From contig DJGV01000016.1 in assembly GCA_002432805.1 (NCBI GenBank), forward strand, positions 154,327 through 218,326: a stretch of 64,000 bases of DNA, written 5' to 3'. The translations under genes and the position numbers were made by a program. The first letter of the stretch is position 1; the number at the start of each line of letters is the position of its first letter. Positions 57,323 to 64,000 of this stretch are shown here, one piece after another. The notes below the pieces were generated by a model that was not told the DNA's origin, did no database searches, and saw only the letters and a list, made by a program, of their open reading frames with translations. This DNA comes from Fervidobacterium sp. UBA5837. Lineage in GTDB: Bacteria > Thermotogota > Thermotogae > Thermotogales > Fervidobacteriaceae.

Positions 57323-58111
57323 TTATGGCTGGGTCGTCAAATCTACTATTTCTTCTGGTTCACCAGTCTTATCAGCATTCTTTAGAATCCCGCTTTCATC
57401 TATTATAGTGTACCGCTTCCCTCTCTCACCTACAAAGACGCATTGCGGTTTGTCCGATGGGTTAAGCTTTTTCGTAAATAGCCTATAAGATTTGTTTGTT
57501 TCATCGCTAACCGTTACGAATTTTTCCACATCAGTCTTTATGATGAGTCTGCGTACATCGTTGTAATTCATTATCGTCACCGTATTTTGTCCACCTTCTT
57601 GAGACGGTACATCCAGTACGACGTAGTAGCGTTGGACGTTCGGATCAATACTTTTACTTTCTTGAGGAAATGATATCGAAATATTAGTTGCATCAAGGCT
57701 TGTGCTCGTTGCTGCATTGATTACGTAAGTTGCCGATGTCGTCAAATTGGCACCCTGGGATGTTACTAACACCGTCCTATTTTCTACGCCGTTAAAAGAA
57801 TAATCCACGTAACTTTTCACAATATTTTCAGAAACGTCGCTGATACTAAAATCTATCTGTACATCGACATTGTTTATCGTGATATCTGAAAAGTTGTATC
57901 CATCCGACCAAGTAACGAATTCGTTAGGTAATCCGTTCACGTAAAAATTCAATTCGTACTGTACCTGATTCCCACCCGAAACTACCTGGCTCAGTAAATA
58001 TGCACAACCAGATAACATGAAGATGGTAGCTATAGTTATCGAAAACAAGATTATTCTTCTCAATTTGCCGGTCACTTTGCTGGCGTTTTTGATGGTTATT
58101 CCCTCCTTCAA
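57323..58111 (-). CDS. Putative lipoprotein, unknown function
   Basis: About 250 residues: a positive N terminus, a hydrophobic segment and the lipobox MLSGC, then a beta-rich secreted domain with no family I recognise. The start is unclear. The TTG at 58111 lies before the SD. AGGAGG is eight bases before an in-frame ATC, so the real start may be ATC (about 58090), or a GTG or TTG further down with poor spacing. Confidence 0.6.
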   Translation of the reverse strand: MKEGITIKNASKVTGKLRRIILFSITIATIFMLSGCAYLLSQVVSGGNQVQYELNFYVNGLPNEFVTWSDGYNFSDITINNVDVQIDFSISDVSENIVKSYVDYSFNGVENRTVLVTSQGANLTTSATYVINAATSTSLDATNISISFPQESKSIDPNVQRYYVVLDVPSQEGGQNTVTIMNYNDVRRLIIKTDVEKFVTVSDETNKSYRLFTKKLNPSDKPQCVFVGERGKRYTIIDESGILKNADKTGEPEEIVDLTTQP

Positions 58112-58137
58112 ATCAATAAATCAGACAATCATTCTCT

Positions 58138-58419
58138 TCATTTGAAGTTGACATTCGTTACTATGACAATGTATCCGTTCTGCTCGTGATAGTCCACACG
58201 TACCTTTTCAGGCGGAATGTTGAATTTTCTTGAGAGTGTTTCGATGACTGCATACTTTATCTCCTCAGAGTTTGCTTCAAATTCTTCCACCGGTATCATT
58301 TTGACTATTTCACGCCTTCTCGAGAGCATCGTCTCCAATCTTTCAGCAGCTTCTTCCTTCGGTGACTTCGTCTGCTTGTGCTGTCTATTCTTTCTCTTGA
58401 ATATGTCAACAATCCACAT
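58138..58419 (-). CDS. minE: Cell division topological specificity factor MinE
   Basis: 93 residues from ATG 58419 (GAGG eight bases upstream); a GTG at 58428 overlapping the minD stop is possible. Marks: ATG-proximal WIVDIFKRKN amphipathic start, then AAERLETMLSRRREIVKM and the C-terminal topological domain with YAVIETLSRKF and YIVIVTNVNF. It stimulates MinD to place the septum. It follows minD. Confidence 0.88.
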   Translation of the reverse strand: MWIVDIFKRKNRQHKQTKSPKEEAAERLETMLSRRREIVKMIPVEEFEANSEEIKYAVIETLSRKFNIPPEKVRVDYHEQNGYIVIVTNVNFK

Positions 58420-58424
58420 CACGC

Positions 58425-59240
58425 TCACCTCTTCTTAAACATTGAAAGCAGAGAAGAAATAAAACCTTTTGAGACTCCTTTTAAATCATCGTCGATTGGA
58501 ACGTCTTCCCCCTTTATTCGTCTCACAATGTTTTCAAAACTTTTCCCTATCACTACACCGTCTTCAAGTACCGCAGGAATCCCTTTATTTGTTGCGATGA
58601 TCACTTCTTCAGAATCAGGTATAACACCTATCAACCTCATTGCAAGTGCTTTTTCCACATCGTTTTTGTCGAGCATATCACCACGTTTTGCCATGTTCGC
58701 TTTGAATTTGTTTAGGACGATGAACATCCTATCTTCCGTAAATCCGTAGTTCTCAAGAAGGCCTATAACCCTGTCTGCATCAGATATCGCAGGTATCTCC
58801 GGAGTGGTTACTATGAACGCGGCTTCAGCAGGAGCTACCGAATTTCTAAAACCTCTCTCTATACCTGCAGGTGAGTCTATGAGTATGTAATCGAAATCAT
58901 CGTATATCTCCTGTACCATTCTCTTCATATCTTCTGGTGCCATCATCTCTTTGGTAGCAACTTGAGACGCTGCAAGCAAATACAGATTCTTCAATTGCTT
59001 ATGCTTTACAAGTGCTTCTTTTGCAGAAACTGTACCGTTCACAACATCGAAAGATGTGTATATTATCCTATTTTCAAGTCCGAGTACAACATCCAAGTTC
59101 TTTAGTCCGATGTCCGCATCTAGTAAGCAAACTCTTTCTCCCATCTTGGCTAATGTGCAACCAAGATTGGAAGTAAACGTGGTTTTTCCCACTCCACCTT
59201 TTCCCGAGGTTACGACAAAAACTTTTGGTTTATCAGCCAT
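58425..59240 (-). CDS. minD: Septum-site determining ATPase MinD
   Basis: 271 residues: VVTSGKGGVGKTTFTSNLG (deviant Walker A with two lysines), VCLLDADIGLKNLDVVLGLE, YILIDSPAGIERGF and a C-terminal amphipathic helix (FISSLLSMFKKR) for membrane binding. No minC lies in this window. Confidence 0.96.
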   Translation of the reverse strand: MADKPKVFVVTSGKGGVGKTTFTSNLGCTLAKMGERVCLLDADIGLKNLDVVLGLENRIIYTSFDVVNGTVSAKEALVKHKQLKNLYLLAASQVATKEMMAPEDMKRMVQEIYDDFDYILIDSPAGIERGFRNSVAPAEAAFIVTTPEIPAISDADRVIGLLENYGFTEDRMFIVLNKFKANMAKRGDMLDKNDVEKALAMRLIGVIPDSEEVIIATNKGIPAVLEDGVVIGKSFENIVRRIKGEDVPIDDDLKGVSKGFISSLLSMFKKR

Positions 59241-59292
59241 GAATTCCCCACTCCCTCAAGTTCTCACTCATCAGTATTTTTCTTAAATTATC

Positions 59293-60402
59293 TTACTCAT
59301 TTAATCCGAGTTTGGCATAGTAGACGAGCTCGGCTTCTATGAATTCATCTATTTCTCCGTCCATTACTGCCTCTATGTTTCCAGTCTCCACATCCGTTCG
59401 ATGGTCCTTTACCATCGTGTACGGCTGGAAGACGTAAGATCTTATCTGGTTACCCCAACTGATGTCTCTCAATTCGCCTTGTATCTGTTCGATTTGCTTC
59501 CTTCTCTTTTCTACTTCAAGTTGGTACAACCTGGCCTTGAGCATCTTCATTGCAGTTTCCCTGTTTTGAAGCTGGGAGCGTTCGATTTGGCAAGAGACTA
59601 CTATGCCAGTTGGTATGTGCGTTATTCTGATTGCAGATTCGGTTTTGTTTACATACTGGCCACCTGCACCACTCGCCCTATACGTATCAACTCTCAAATC
59701 TTCCGGCCTGATCTCTATGTCTATGTCGTCTTCTATCTCTGGTAACACGTTTACCGATGCAAAAGAAGTATGTCTTCGCTTGTTTGCGTCGAAAGGTGAT
59801 ATTCTCACTAATCTATGGACACCACGTTCGTATTTTAGATACCCGTAGACGAAATCCCCCTTTATGTACAACGTTGCACTCTTTATCCCCGCCTCTTCAC
59901 CCTCTTGATAATCAACGAGCTCTGCACTGTAGCCCCTTCTCTCAGCCCATCGTGTGTACATGCGCAATAACATCGATGCCCAATCTTGGGATTCGGTTCC
60001 ACCAGCACCTGGATGAATTGTAAGATATGCGTTAGAATCATCGAATTTACCATTCAATATCAGTTCCAATTCAAAATCTCTAAGTCTTCTTGAAATCTCG
60101 CCAATTATACTTTCGATGTGTTCTTCCATCGATGGATCTTCTTCCGCTAATTCAATTCCTACCTCCAGGTCTTCAAATAGTGATTTTATTTTACGCATAT
60201 CTTCCACTATCTTTTTGATCATCTGAATTTCCTTGTTAACTTGCTGAGCTTTCTTTTGATCAGTCCAAAAGTCTGGTTTTAAACTCTCTTCTTCCAATTC
60301 TCTGAGTCTCTCGCCTTTATCTTCTGGATGAAAGACCTCGATGATATCTTCATACTTCTTCTTGAGCTCTTCTATTTGTTGCTTTTGCTCATATGTGATC
60401 AT
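59293..60402 (-). CDS. prfB: Peptide chain release factor 2
   Basis: 369 residues from ATG 60402; an earlier start is possible. Marks: GAGGTESQDWASMLLRMY, RISPFDANKRRHTSFASV (the SPF motif that reads UGA/UAA) and SGAGGQYVNKTESAIR (GGQ). It has no programmed +1 frameshift; the frame is open throughout. Promoter TTGATG-18-TAAAAT lies at 60456-60485. Confidence 0.95.
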   Translation of the reverse strand: MITYEQKQQIEELKKKYEDIIEVFHPEDKGERLRELEEESLKPDFWTDQKKAQQVNKEIQMIKKIVEDMRKIKSLFEDLEVGIELAEEDPSMEEHIESIIGEISRRLRDFELELILNGKFDDSNAYLTIHPGAGGTESQDWASMLLRMYTRWAERRGYSAELVDYQEGEEAGIKSATLYIKGDFVYGYLKYERGVHRLVRISPFDANKRRHTSFASVNVLPEIEDDIDIEIRPEDLRVDTYRASGAGGQYVNKTESAIRITHIPTGIVVSCQIERSQLQNRETAMKMLKARLYQLEVEKRRKQIEQIQGELRDISWGNQIRSYVFQPYTMVKDHRTDVETGNIEAVMDGEIDEFIEAELVYYAKLGLNE

Positions 60403-60455
60403 TTCCTGCACCTCTCCTTTTAACTCCATTTCTCAAGTCTATTAACCATGCAAGT

Positions 60456-60485
60456 ATTTTATCATTTCTGCCATTTTTTCATCAA
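60456..60485 (-). promoter_or_regulatory. Promoter of prfB
   Basis: Minus strand: TTGATG, 18 bases, TAAAAT. It lies about 45 bases before the longest prfB frame. Confidence 0.5.
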
Positions 60486-60512
60486 TTAGCACCGGGAAAA
60501 TCGGTCATCGAC

Positions 60513-61472
60513 TTAATTACTCGTCACATTTTGGTATATCAGGTATCCCAATAACGCCAAGAACGTTCCAGTGATACCTAAGATGATTTCCTTTTCGTAA
60601 GTATATTTACTCGTATCTATCGTAACTCCTGCCTCTTTAGTTATTGTCTCAATTCCATCAGATAACAAAAGACTGGCGGTATACGTACCGTCACTTGCAC
60701 CATTTCCATTCCATGTGATCTCTGTTAAGCCTGGTTTTACATGAATTGCTTCGTTATACACTATTTTACCAGAAAAATCCTTAATTTGAATATTTCCAGT
60801 CGCTTCTTTTGAGGAATATATTTTGATAATCGTAGTATCATCCGTCCAATCACCATTTGGTGAGAAAGTTTCAGGTACGATCCTCAATTCCACATAGAAC
60901 GGTGATTCAACGAACTCTAACCATATGGGATTTTCCTGCTTCGATTGTATGTTAACATTCTTTTTGATATTTTCGTACCCCGGCACCCAGAATATTAAGT
61001 CATAGTTTCCTTGTGGCACGATGAGGGGCTCACTATCCTTTTCAACCGTTCCAAGCAAGACGCTGTCTTTTAGATAGACGTAAACTGGGTACTTATTTGA
61101 AAAGATAGTCAATTTCCCGCGGAGCGTCGGTGTTAGGTAGACTATTTTTGGTTCTTTTTCAACGAAGAAGATGACTTGTTCGTAGCTTCTATACCAATCA
61201 CTGCTCTTCGCCCAAGCAATATGTTGACCTCCACCTGTGAATGTAACAGCTAGTTGGCCAAAAACATTTGTCTCACCCGCATATTGACCGTCTATGAAAA
61301 CTGGTACATGTGACTCACCAACGTAGAGAAGAACGGAATACTCTGGTAGGTCATTTGGTGCTGCATTTCCAATGTTTATTATTATCTGAAAGCTCACTTC
61401 CGAAAATGCCAAGGTACCGATGGTTAAGATAGACAAGATAATCAGCACTATTGTTCGTCCATTGACCTTCAT
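60513..61472 (-). CDS. Secreted PEGA-like protein with FlgD-type Ig domain
   Basis: About 319 residues from ATG 61472 (GGAGG eight bases upstream). Signal peptide (about 1-25), a PEGA-like repeat region (VPVFIDGQYAGETNVFGQLA and VYVYLKDSVLLGTVEKDSEP), then a FlgD-type Ig domain (VPETFSPNGDWTDDTTIIKI to GASDGTYTASLLLSDG) and a C-terminal membrane helix. It is an envelope surface protein; its function is unknown. Confidence 0.7.
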   Translation of the reverse strand: MKVNGRTIVLIILSILTIGTLAFSEVSFQIIINIGNAAPNDLPEYSVLLYVGESHVPVFIDGQYAGETNVFGQLAVTFTGGGQHIAWAKSSDWYRSYEQVIFFVEKEPKIVYLTPTLRGKLTIFSNKYPVYVYLKDSVLLGTVEKDSEPLIVPQGNYDLIFWVPGYENIKKNVNIQSKQENPIWLEFVESPFYVELRIVPETFSPNGDWTDDTTIIKIYSSKEATGNIQIKDFSGKIVYNEAIHVKPGLTEITWNGNGASDGTYTASLLLSDGIETITKEAGVTIDTSKYTYEKEIILGITGTFLALLGYLIYQNVTSN

Positions 61473-61535
61473 ACAATACACCTCCTCGATTTAACGATCT
61501 TACAATTTGATTTTTCACTTATTTGATTTTCTCAC

Positions 61536-61826
61536 TTATTTATTCAATCCAAGTTGAATAAATGCCAAAACCTCGGCAACGGCAACGTAAAGCTTGTTTG
61601 GAATCATCTCAAGTAGGTCTAACTTAAACAATTCGTTTGCCAATTCCGGAGATTTGACGATCGGTACATTACTGTCTTTTGCCTTCTCAATTATCCTATT
61701 TGCCAGTTCACACTTTCCTTTTGCAACAACAAAGGGCACAAAGTCTCTCTCAGGATTGTACCTTAGTGCAATTGCAACCTTCTTCGTGCAGTCTTGTGCT
61801 GATGACACATCATACGTAGGTTCCAT
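61536..61826 (-). CDS. FlhB C-terminal-like protein
   Basis: 96 residues from ATG 61826 (GGAGG nine bases upstream). KVAIALRYNPERDFVPFVVA, KGKCELANRIIEKAKDSNVP and IPNKLYVAVAEVLAFIQ match the cytoplasmic C-terminal domain of FlhB, but the NPTH self-cleavage site and the membrane part are absent. Such stand-alone genes (YlqH type) occur outside flagellar operons; their role is not settled. Confidence 0.8.
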   Translation of the reverse strand: MEPTYDVSSAQDCTKKVAIALRYNPERDFVPFVVAKGKCELANRIIEKAKDSNVPIVKSPELANELFKLDLLEMIPNKLYVAVAEVLAFIQLGLNK

Positions 61827-62475
61827 CGACAAATCCCTCCAGTTTGAACGATACAAAGGAGAATGACCTTCTCAAATTCCGTTCAAGTTCTTCAACATTC
61901 TCTGGCATCTTTGAGAAGTAAAGTGTGATCGAATCACCGTCGATTTTGCCAAGTATTGAATCATCACCTACAAACACTTGAAAAGTCCCGCGCGCTCTAT
62001 CCAAAAAGGCGATGCCATTTTTCGACTTCTTAAGGCCATATCTCCCAGAAAGTAGATTTATGTAATTTTCAAAATCTACTAATTCTGTGTTACCGTTCAA
62101 TTCTCCATTCATATACTTCTGCAATTTTTGTAAAAATGCACTATTTACGTCTATTCTTTTTGACAATTCTTCGATGAACAAGGCGATATTTACAACGAGG
62201 TCGTCCCTTTCCAATTTGTCAGCAGGGCTATGAGACATTTCATCAACGAGTCGTTCGGAGATTTCAATGGACCTCACATTTGGTAATTCATCGAATTTAC
62301 CGGGTCTTTTTGCCAATACCTTGGCCTTATAGTCACCCTGTCCAAAGTCTTTTATTTCTATCTTCGTTCCCTCTTTAGGCGCCTTCTTATCACTCTTTAT
62401 GATGACCTCGCCATCTCTTGTCTTTACTTTCACGTACTTTCCGTAAGATTCAAGCACTAATCCAAAAACTCTCAT
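61810..62475 (-). CDS. Unknown protein upstream of the FlhB-like gene
   Basis: 221 residues. An N-terminal small beta domain (MRVFGLVLESYGKYVKVKTR, GTKIEIKDFGQGDYKAKVL) and a helical middle, with a C-terminal part (GTFQVFVGDDSILGKIDGDS). I do not recognise it. Its place before a FlhB-like gene recalls the FliK-like ylqG of Bacillus, but no sequence proof can be given. It overlaps mfd by four bases and the FlhB-like gene by 17. Confidence 0.55.
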   Translation of the reverse strand: MRVFGLVLESYGKYVKVKTRDGEVIIKSDKKAPKEGTKIEIKDFGQGDYKAKVLAKRPGKFDELPNVRSIEISERLVDEMSHSPADKLERDDLVVNIALFIEELSKRIDVNSAFLQKLQKYMNGELNGNTELVDFENYINLLSGRYGLKKSKNGIAFLDRARGTFQVFVGDDSILGKIDGDSITLYFSKMPENVEELERNLRRSFSFVSFKLEGFVDGTYV

Positions 62476-64000
62476 ACTTGCACCTTCTTAAGCCCTTCTA
62501 CCAAATCGTCGATATTCAGGAAGAACATGTAGCTATTTTCCTTTTCGTTGTATATGTACTTTTCCGAAAACTTTTCCAAGTATCCATTCTTGAATTCAAC
62601 GACGAGTCCTAAATCACTTATCGTTGCTTTTTTCACACCATGGTTCCACAAGAATATTCTCAGCATCGCATTGTCGAGTAGATTAGTCACACTCTCTGGC
62701 AACTTTCCAAACCGGTCTTCCATCTCACTGCCGATGTCTTCTAACTCCTCGATGGTTGTTGCAGATGCGATCCTTCTGTAGAATCTCATACGCTCAAATG
62801 GGTCGTATATGTAGAATTCTGGTATGACGATACTTCCAACGATGCCTTCCACTTCAGTGTCCACTTTGTTGAGCATAAATCCTTTACTTTCCATCACCGT
62901 ATCGTTGAGCATTTCAAGGTAATAATTGAGCCCAACATCGTTGATGAATCCGTGTTGCTCGAGCCCGAAGATTGTGCCAACTCCACGAATTTCCATATCA
63001 CGCATCGCTATCTTCATGCCACTTCCCGGTCCTACGTACGACTTTATTGCGTACAACCTTTCCACAACTTTCCCATTTACGTGTTTTGGATAGAAAAAGT
63101 ACGCGAATGAAACTCTATCACTCCTACCGACGCGACCACGAAGTTGATAAAGCTGGGAGAGACCATAGCGATGTGAATCATCTACAATTATTGTGTTTGC
63201 ATTTGGAACGTCCACACCATTTTCTACGATCGTTGTGCATAGTAAGACGTCTGCCTTGCCATGGAAGAAATTATCGATGGATCTCTTTAATTCGGTTTTA
63301 TTCTGCTGACCGTGTCCTATCACGACAGAGATATCCGGTACTAAATCTTTGAGTTTGTTGTAAACATCGTGTATCGAATTAACTCTGTTGTGCACGTATA
63401 TCACTTGCCCACCTCTATTTACTTCCCTAAGGATCGCAAGTCTGATGATTCTTTCATCAACCGGTCCTATGTGGACTTGAATCTCTTTTCTGCCAAACGG
63501 TGGGGTCTTTATCTCAGAGAGGTCTTTCAAGCTCGATACGGCCATGTGCAATGTACGTGGTATCGGTGTAGCACTCATGGATAGTACATTTACATTGACT
63601 CTGAACTTTTTGAACAATTCCTTCTGTTCAACACCGAATTTCTGCTCTTCATCTATCACCACTAATCCAAGGTCTGCAAAAGAAATGTGTTGCAACACGC
63701 TGTGCGTGCCTATCAGTACATCTATCTTACCTGTTCTCAATTCTTTCTGTATAGTCTCACGTTCTTTTTTCGTTGTAAATCTGTTCAGTAACGCCACGCG
63801 TATACCAAACGGTGTGAATCTCTCTACGATGTTGTCATAGTGCTGCTTTGCCAAAACCGTTGTTGGTGCAAGCAGCACAGCTTGTTTACCAGACACAACT
63901 GTTCTAAAGATCGCCCTAATTGCAACTTCGGTCTTTCCATATCCGGCATCACCAACTAACAATCTGTCCATCGGTTTATCACTAGCAAGGTCTTCGAATA
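62472..64000 (-). CDS. mfd: Transcription-repair coupling factor Mfd, 3' part
   Basis: The last 509 or so residues; the 5' part lies beyond the window edge. Helicase motifs: DRLLVGDAGYGKTEVAIRA (Walker A, with Ala where Val is common), VIDEEQKFGV, MSATPIPRTLHMA, then the translocase and TRG segments (VVENGVDVPNANTIIVDDSH, SQLYQLRGRVGRSDRVS) and the C-terminal TRCF domain (RFGKLPESVTNLLDNA). It removes RNA polymerase stalled at lesions and recruits UvrA. Confidence 0.95.
   Translation of the reverse strand, partial: FEDLASDKPMDRLLVGDAGYGKTEVAIRAIFRTVVSGKQAVLLAPTTVLAKQHYDNIVERFTPFGIRVALLNRFTTKKERETIQKELRTGKIDVLIGTHSVLQHISFADLGLVVIDEEQKFGVEQKELFKKFRVNVNVLSMSATPIPRTLHMAVSSLKDLSEIKTPPFGRKEIQVHIGPVDERIIRLAILREVNRGGQVIYVHNRVNSIHDVYNKLKDLVPDISVVIGHGQQNKTELKRSIDNFFHGKADVLLCTTIVENGVDVPNANTIIVDDSHRYGLSQLYQLRGRVGRSDRVSFAYFFYPKHVNGKVVERLYAIKSYVGPGSGMKIAMRDMEIRGVGTIFGLEQHGFINDVGLNYYLEMLNDTVMESKGFMLNKVDTEVEGIVGSIVIPEFYIYDPFERMRFYRRIASATTIEELEDIGSEMEDRFGKLPESVTNLLDNAMLRIFLWNHGVKKATISDLGLVVEFKNGYLEKFSEKYIYNEKENSYMFFLNIDDLVEGLKKVQV

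Overview
The window reads as chromosome of a thermophilic Thermotogota bacterium, most likely Fervidobacterium or a close relative. The evidence is a 60-residue single-[4Fe-4S] ferredoxin with the Thermotoga-type cysteine spacing, a BMP-type ABC importer, a diderm envelope gene set (secreted beta-rich proteins, Min system, LytR-CpsA-Psr protein), low GC, and SD-rich starts that often use GTG or TTG. No database search was possible, so the genus is an inference.

Layout. (1) 1-17.6 kb, minus strand: a surface-polysaccharide operon read from a promoter near 17.9 kb. It holds a polyprenyl-phosphate sugar transferase, a WbuB-like glycosyltransferase, gmd/fcl (GDP-L-fucose), wecB, capE-capF-capG (UDP-L-FucNAc), a GT4 glycosyltransferase and an EpsG/Wzy-like polymerase. 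Its middle (about 7.8-13 kb) is wrecked: a pyruvyltransferase, wecC, an O-antigen polymerase, a heparinase II/III remnant and a GT4 gene carry stops, frameshifts and deletion fusions. Decayed transposase pieces flank the EpsG gene. (2) 17.6-18.25 kb: the operon leader, plus a candidate structured small RNA on the plus strand. (3) 18.2-28.4 kb, minus: HU, a shikimate-kinase-like P-loop protein, YjbQ, a BMP/nucleoside-type ABC importer coupled to an unrecognised 615-residue membrane protein, ferredoxin and DnaA. (4) 28.7-45 kb, plus: M55 D-aminopeptidase, phosphate butyryltransferase-like enzyme, carbamate kinase; a reduced division cluster rsmH-ftsL-ftsI; rplJ-rplL with an L10 attenuator leader; rpoB-rpoC. 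(5) 45-64 kb, minus: queD with a Gfo/Idh oxidoreductase, tagA/wecG-rsmG, tRNA-Leu(CAG), an envelope group with an LCP protein, hpt, an Rrf2 regulator coupled to mnmA, a LysM/3D lipoprotein, ftsY, minD-minE, prfB, FlhB-like genes and the 3' part of mfd.

How it fits together. Region 1 should build a fucose- and FucNAc-containing glycan on undecaprenyl phosphate; the ManNAcA branch appears broken at wecC. The TagA/WecG transferase and LCP protein elsewhere in the window are candidates for using or anchoring such polymers. Regions 4-5 are core replication, transcription, translation and division genes.

The least explained signals are a 10-bp motif (TAGCGGAGCG) present five times exactly and once nearly within 2 kb of rsmH-ftsL-ftsI, in both coding and non-coding DNA; the small-RNA candidate at 18.07-18.24 kb; a DnaA domain IV lacking the usual box-reading residues; a near-consensus promoter running straight into a terminator at 31.5 kb; and the chain of gene fusions at 11.4-13.0 kb.
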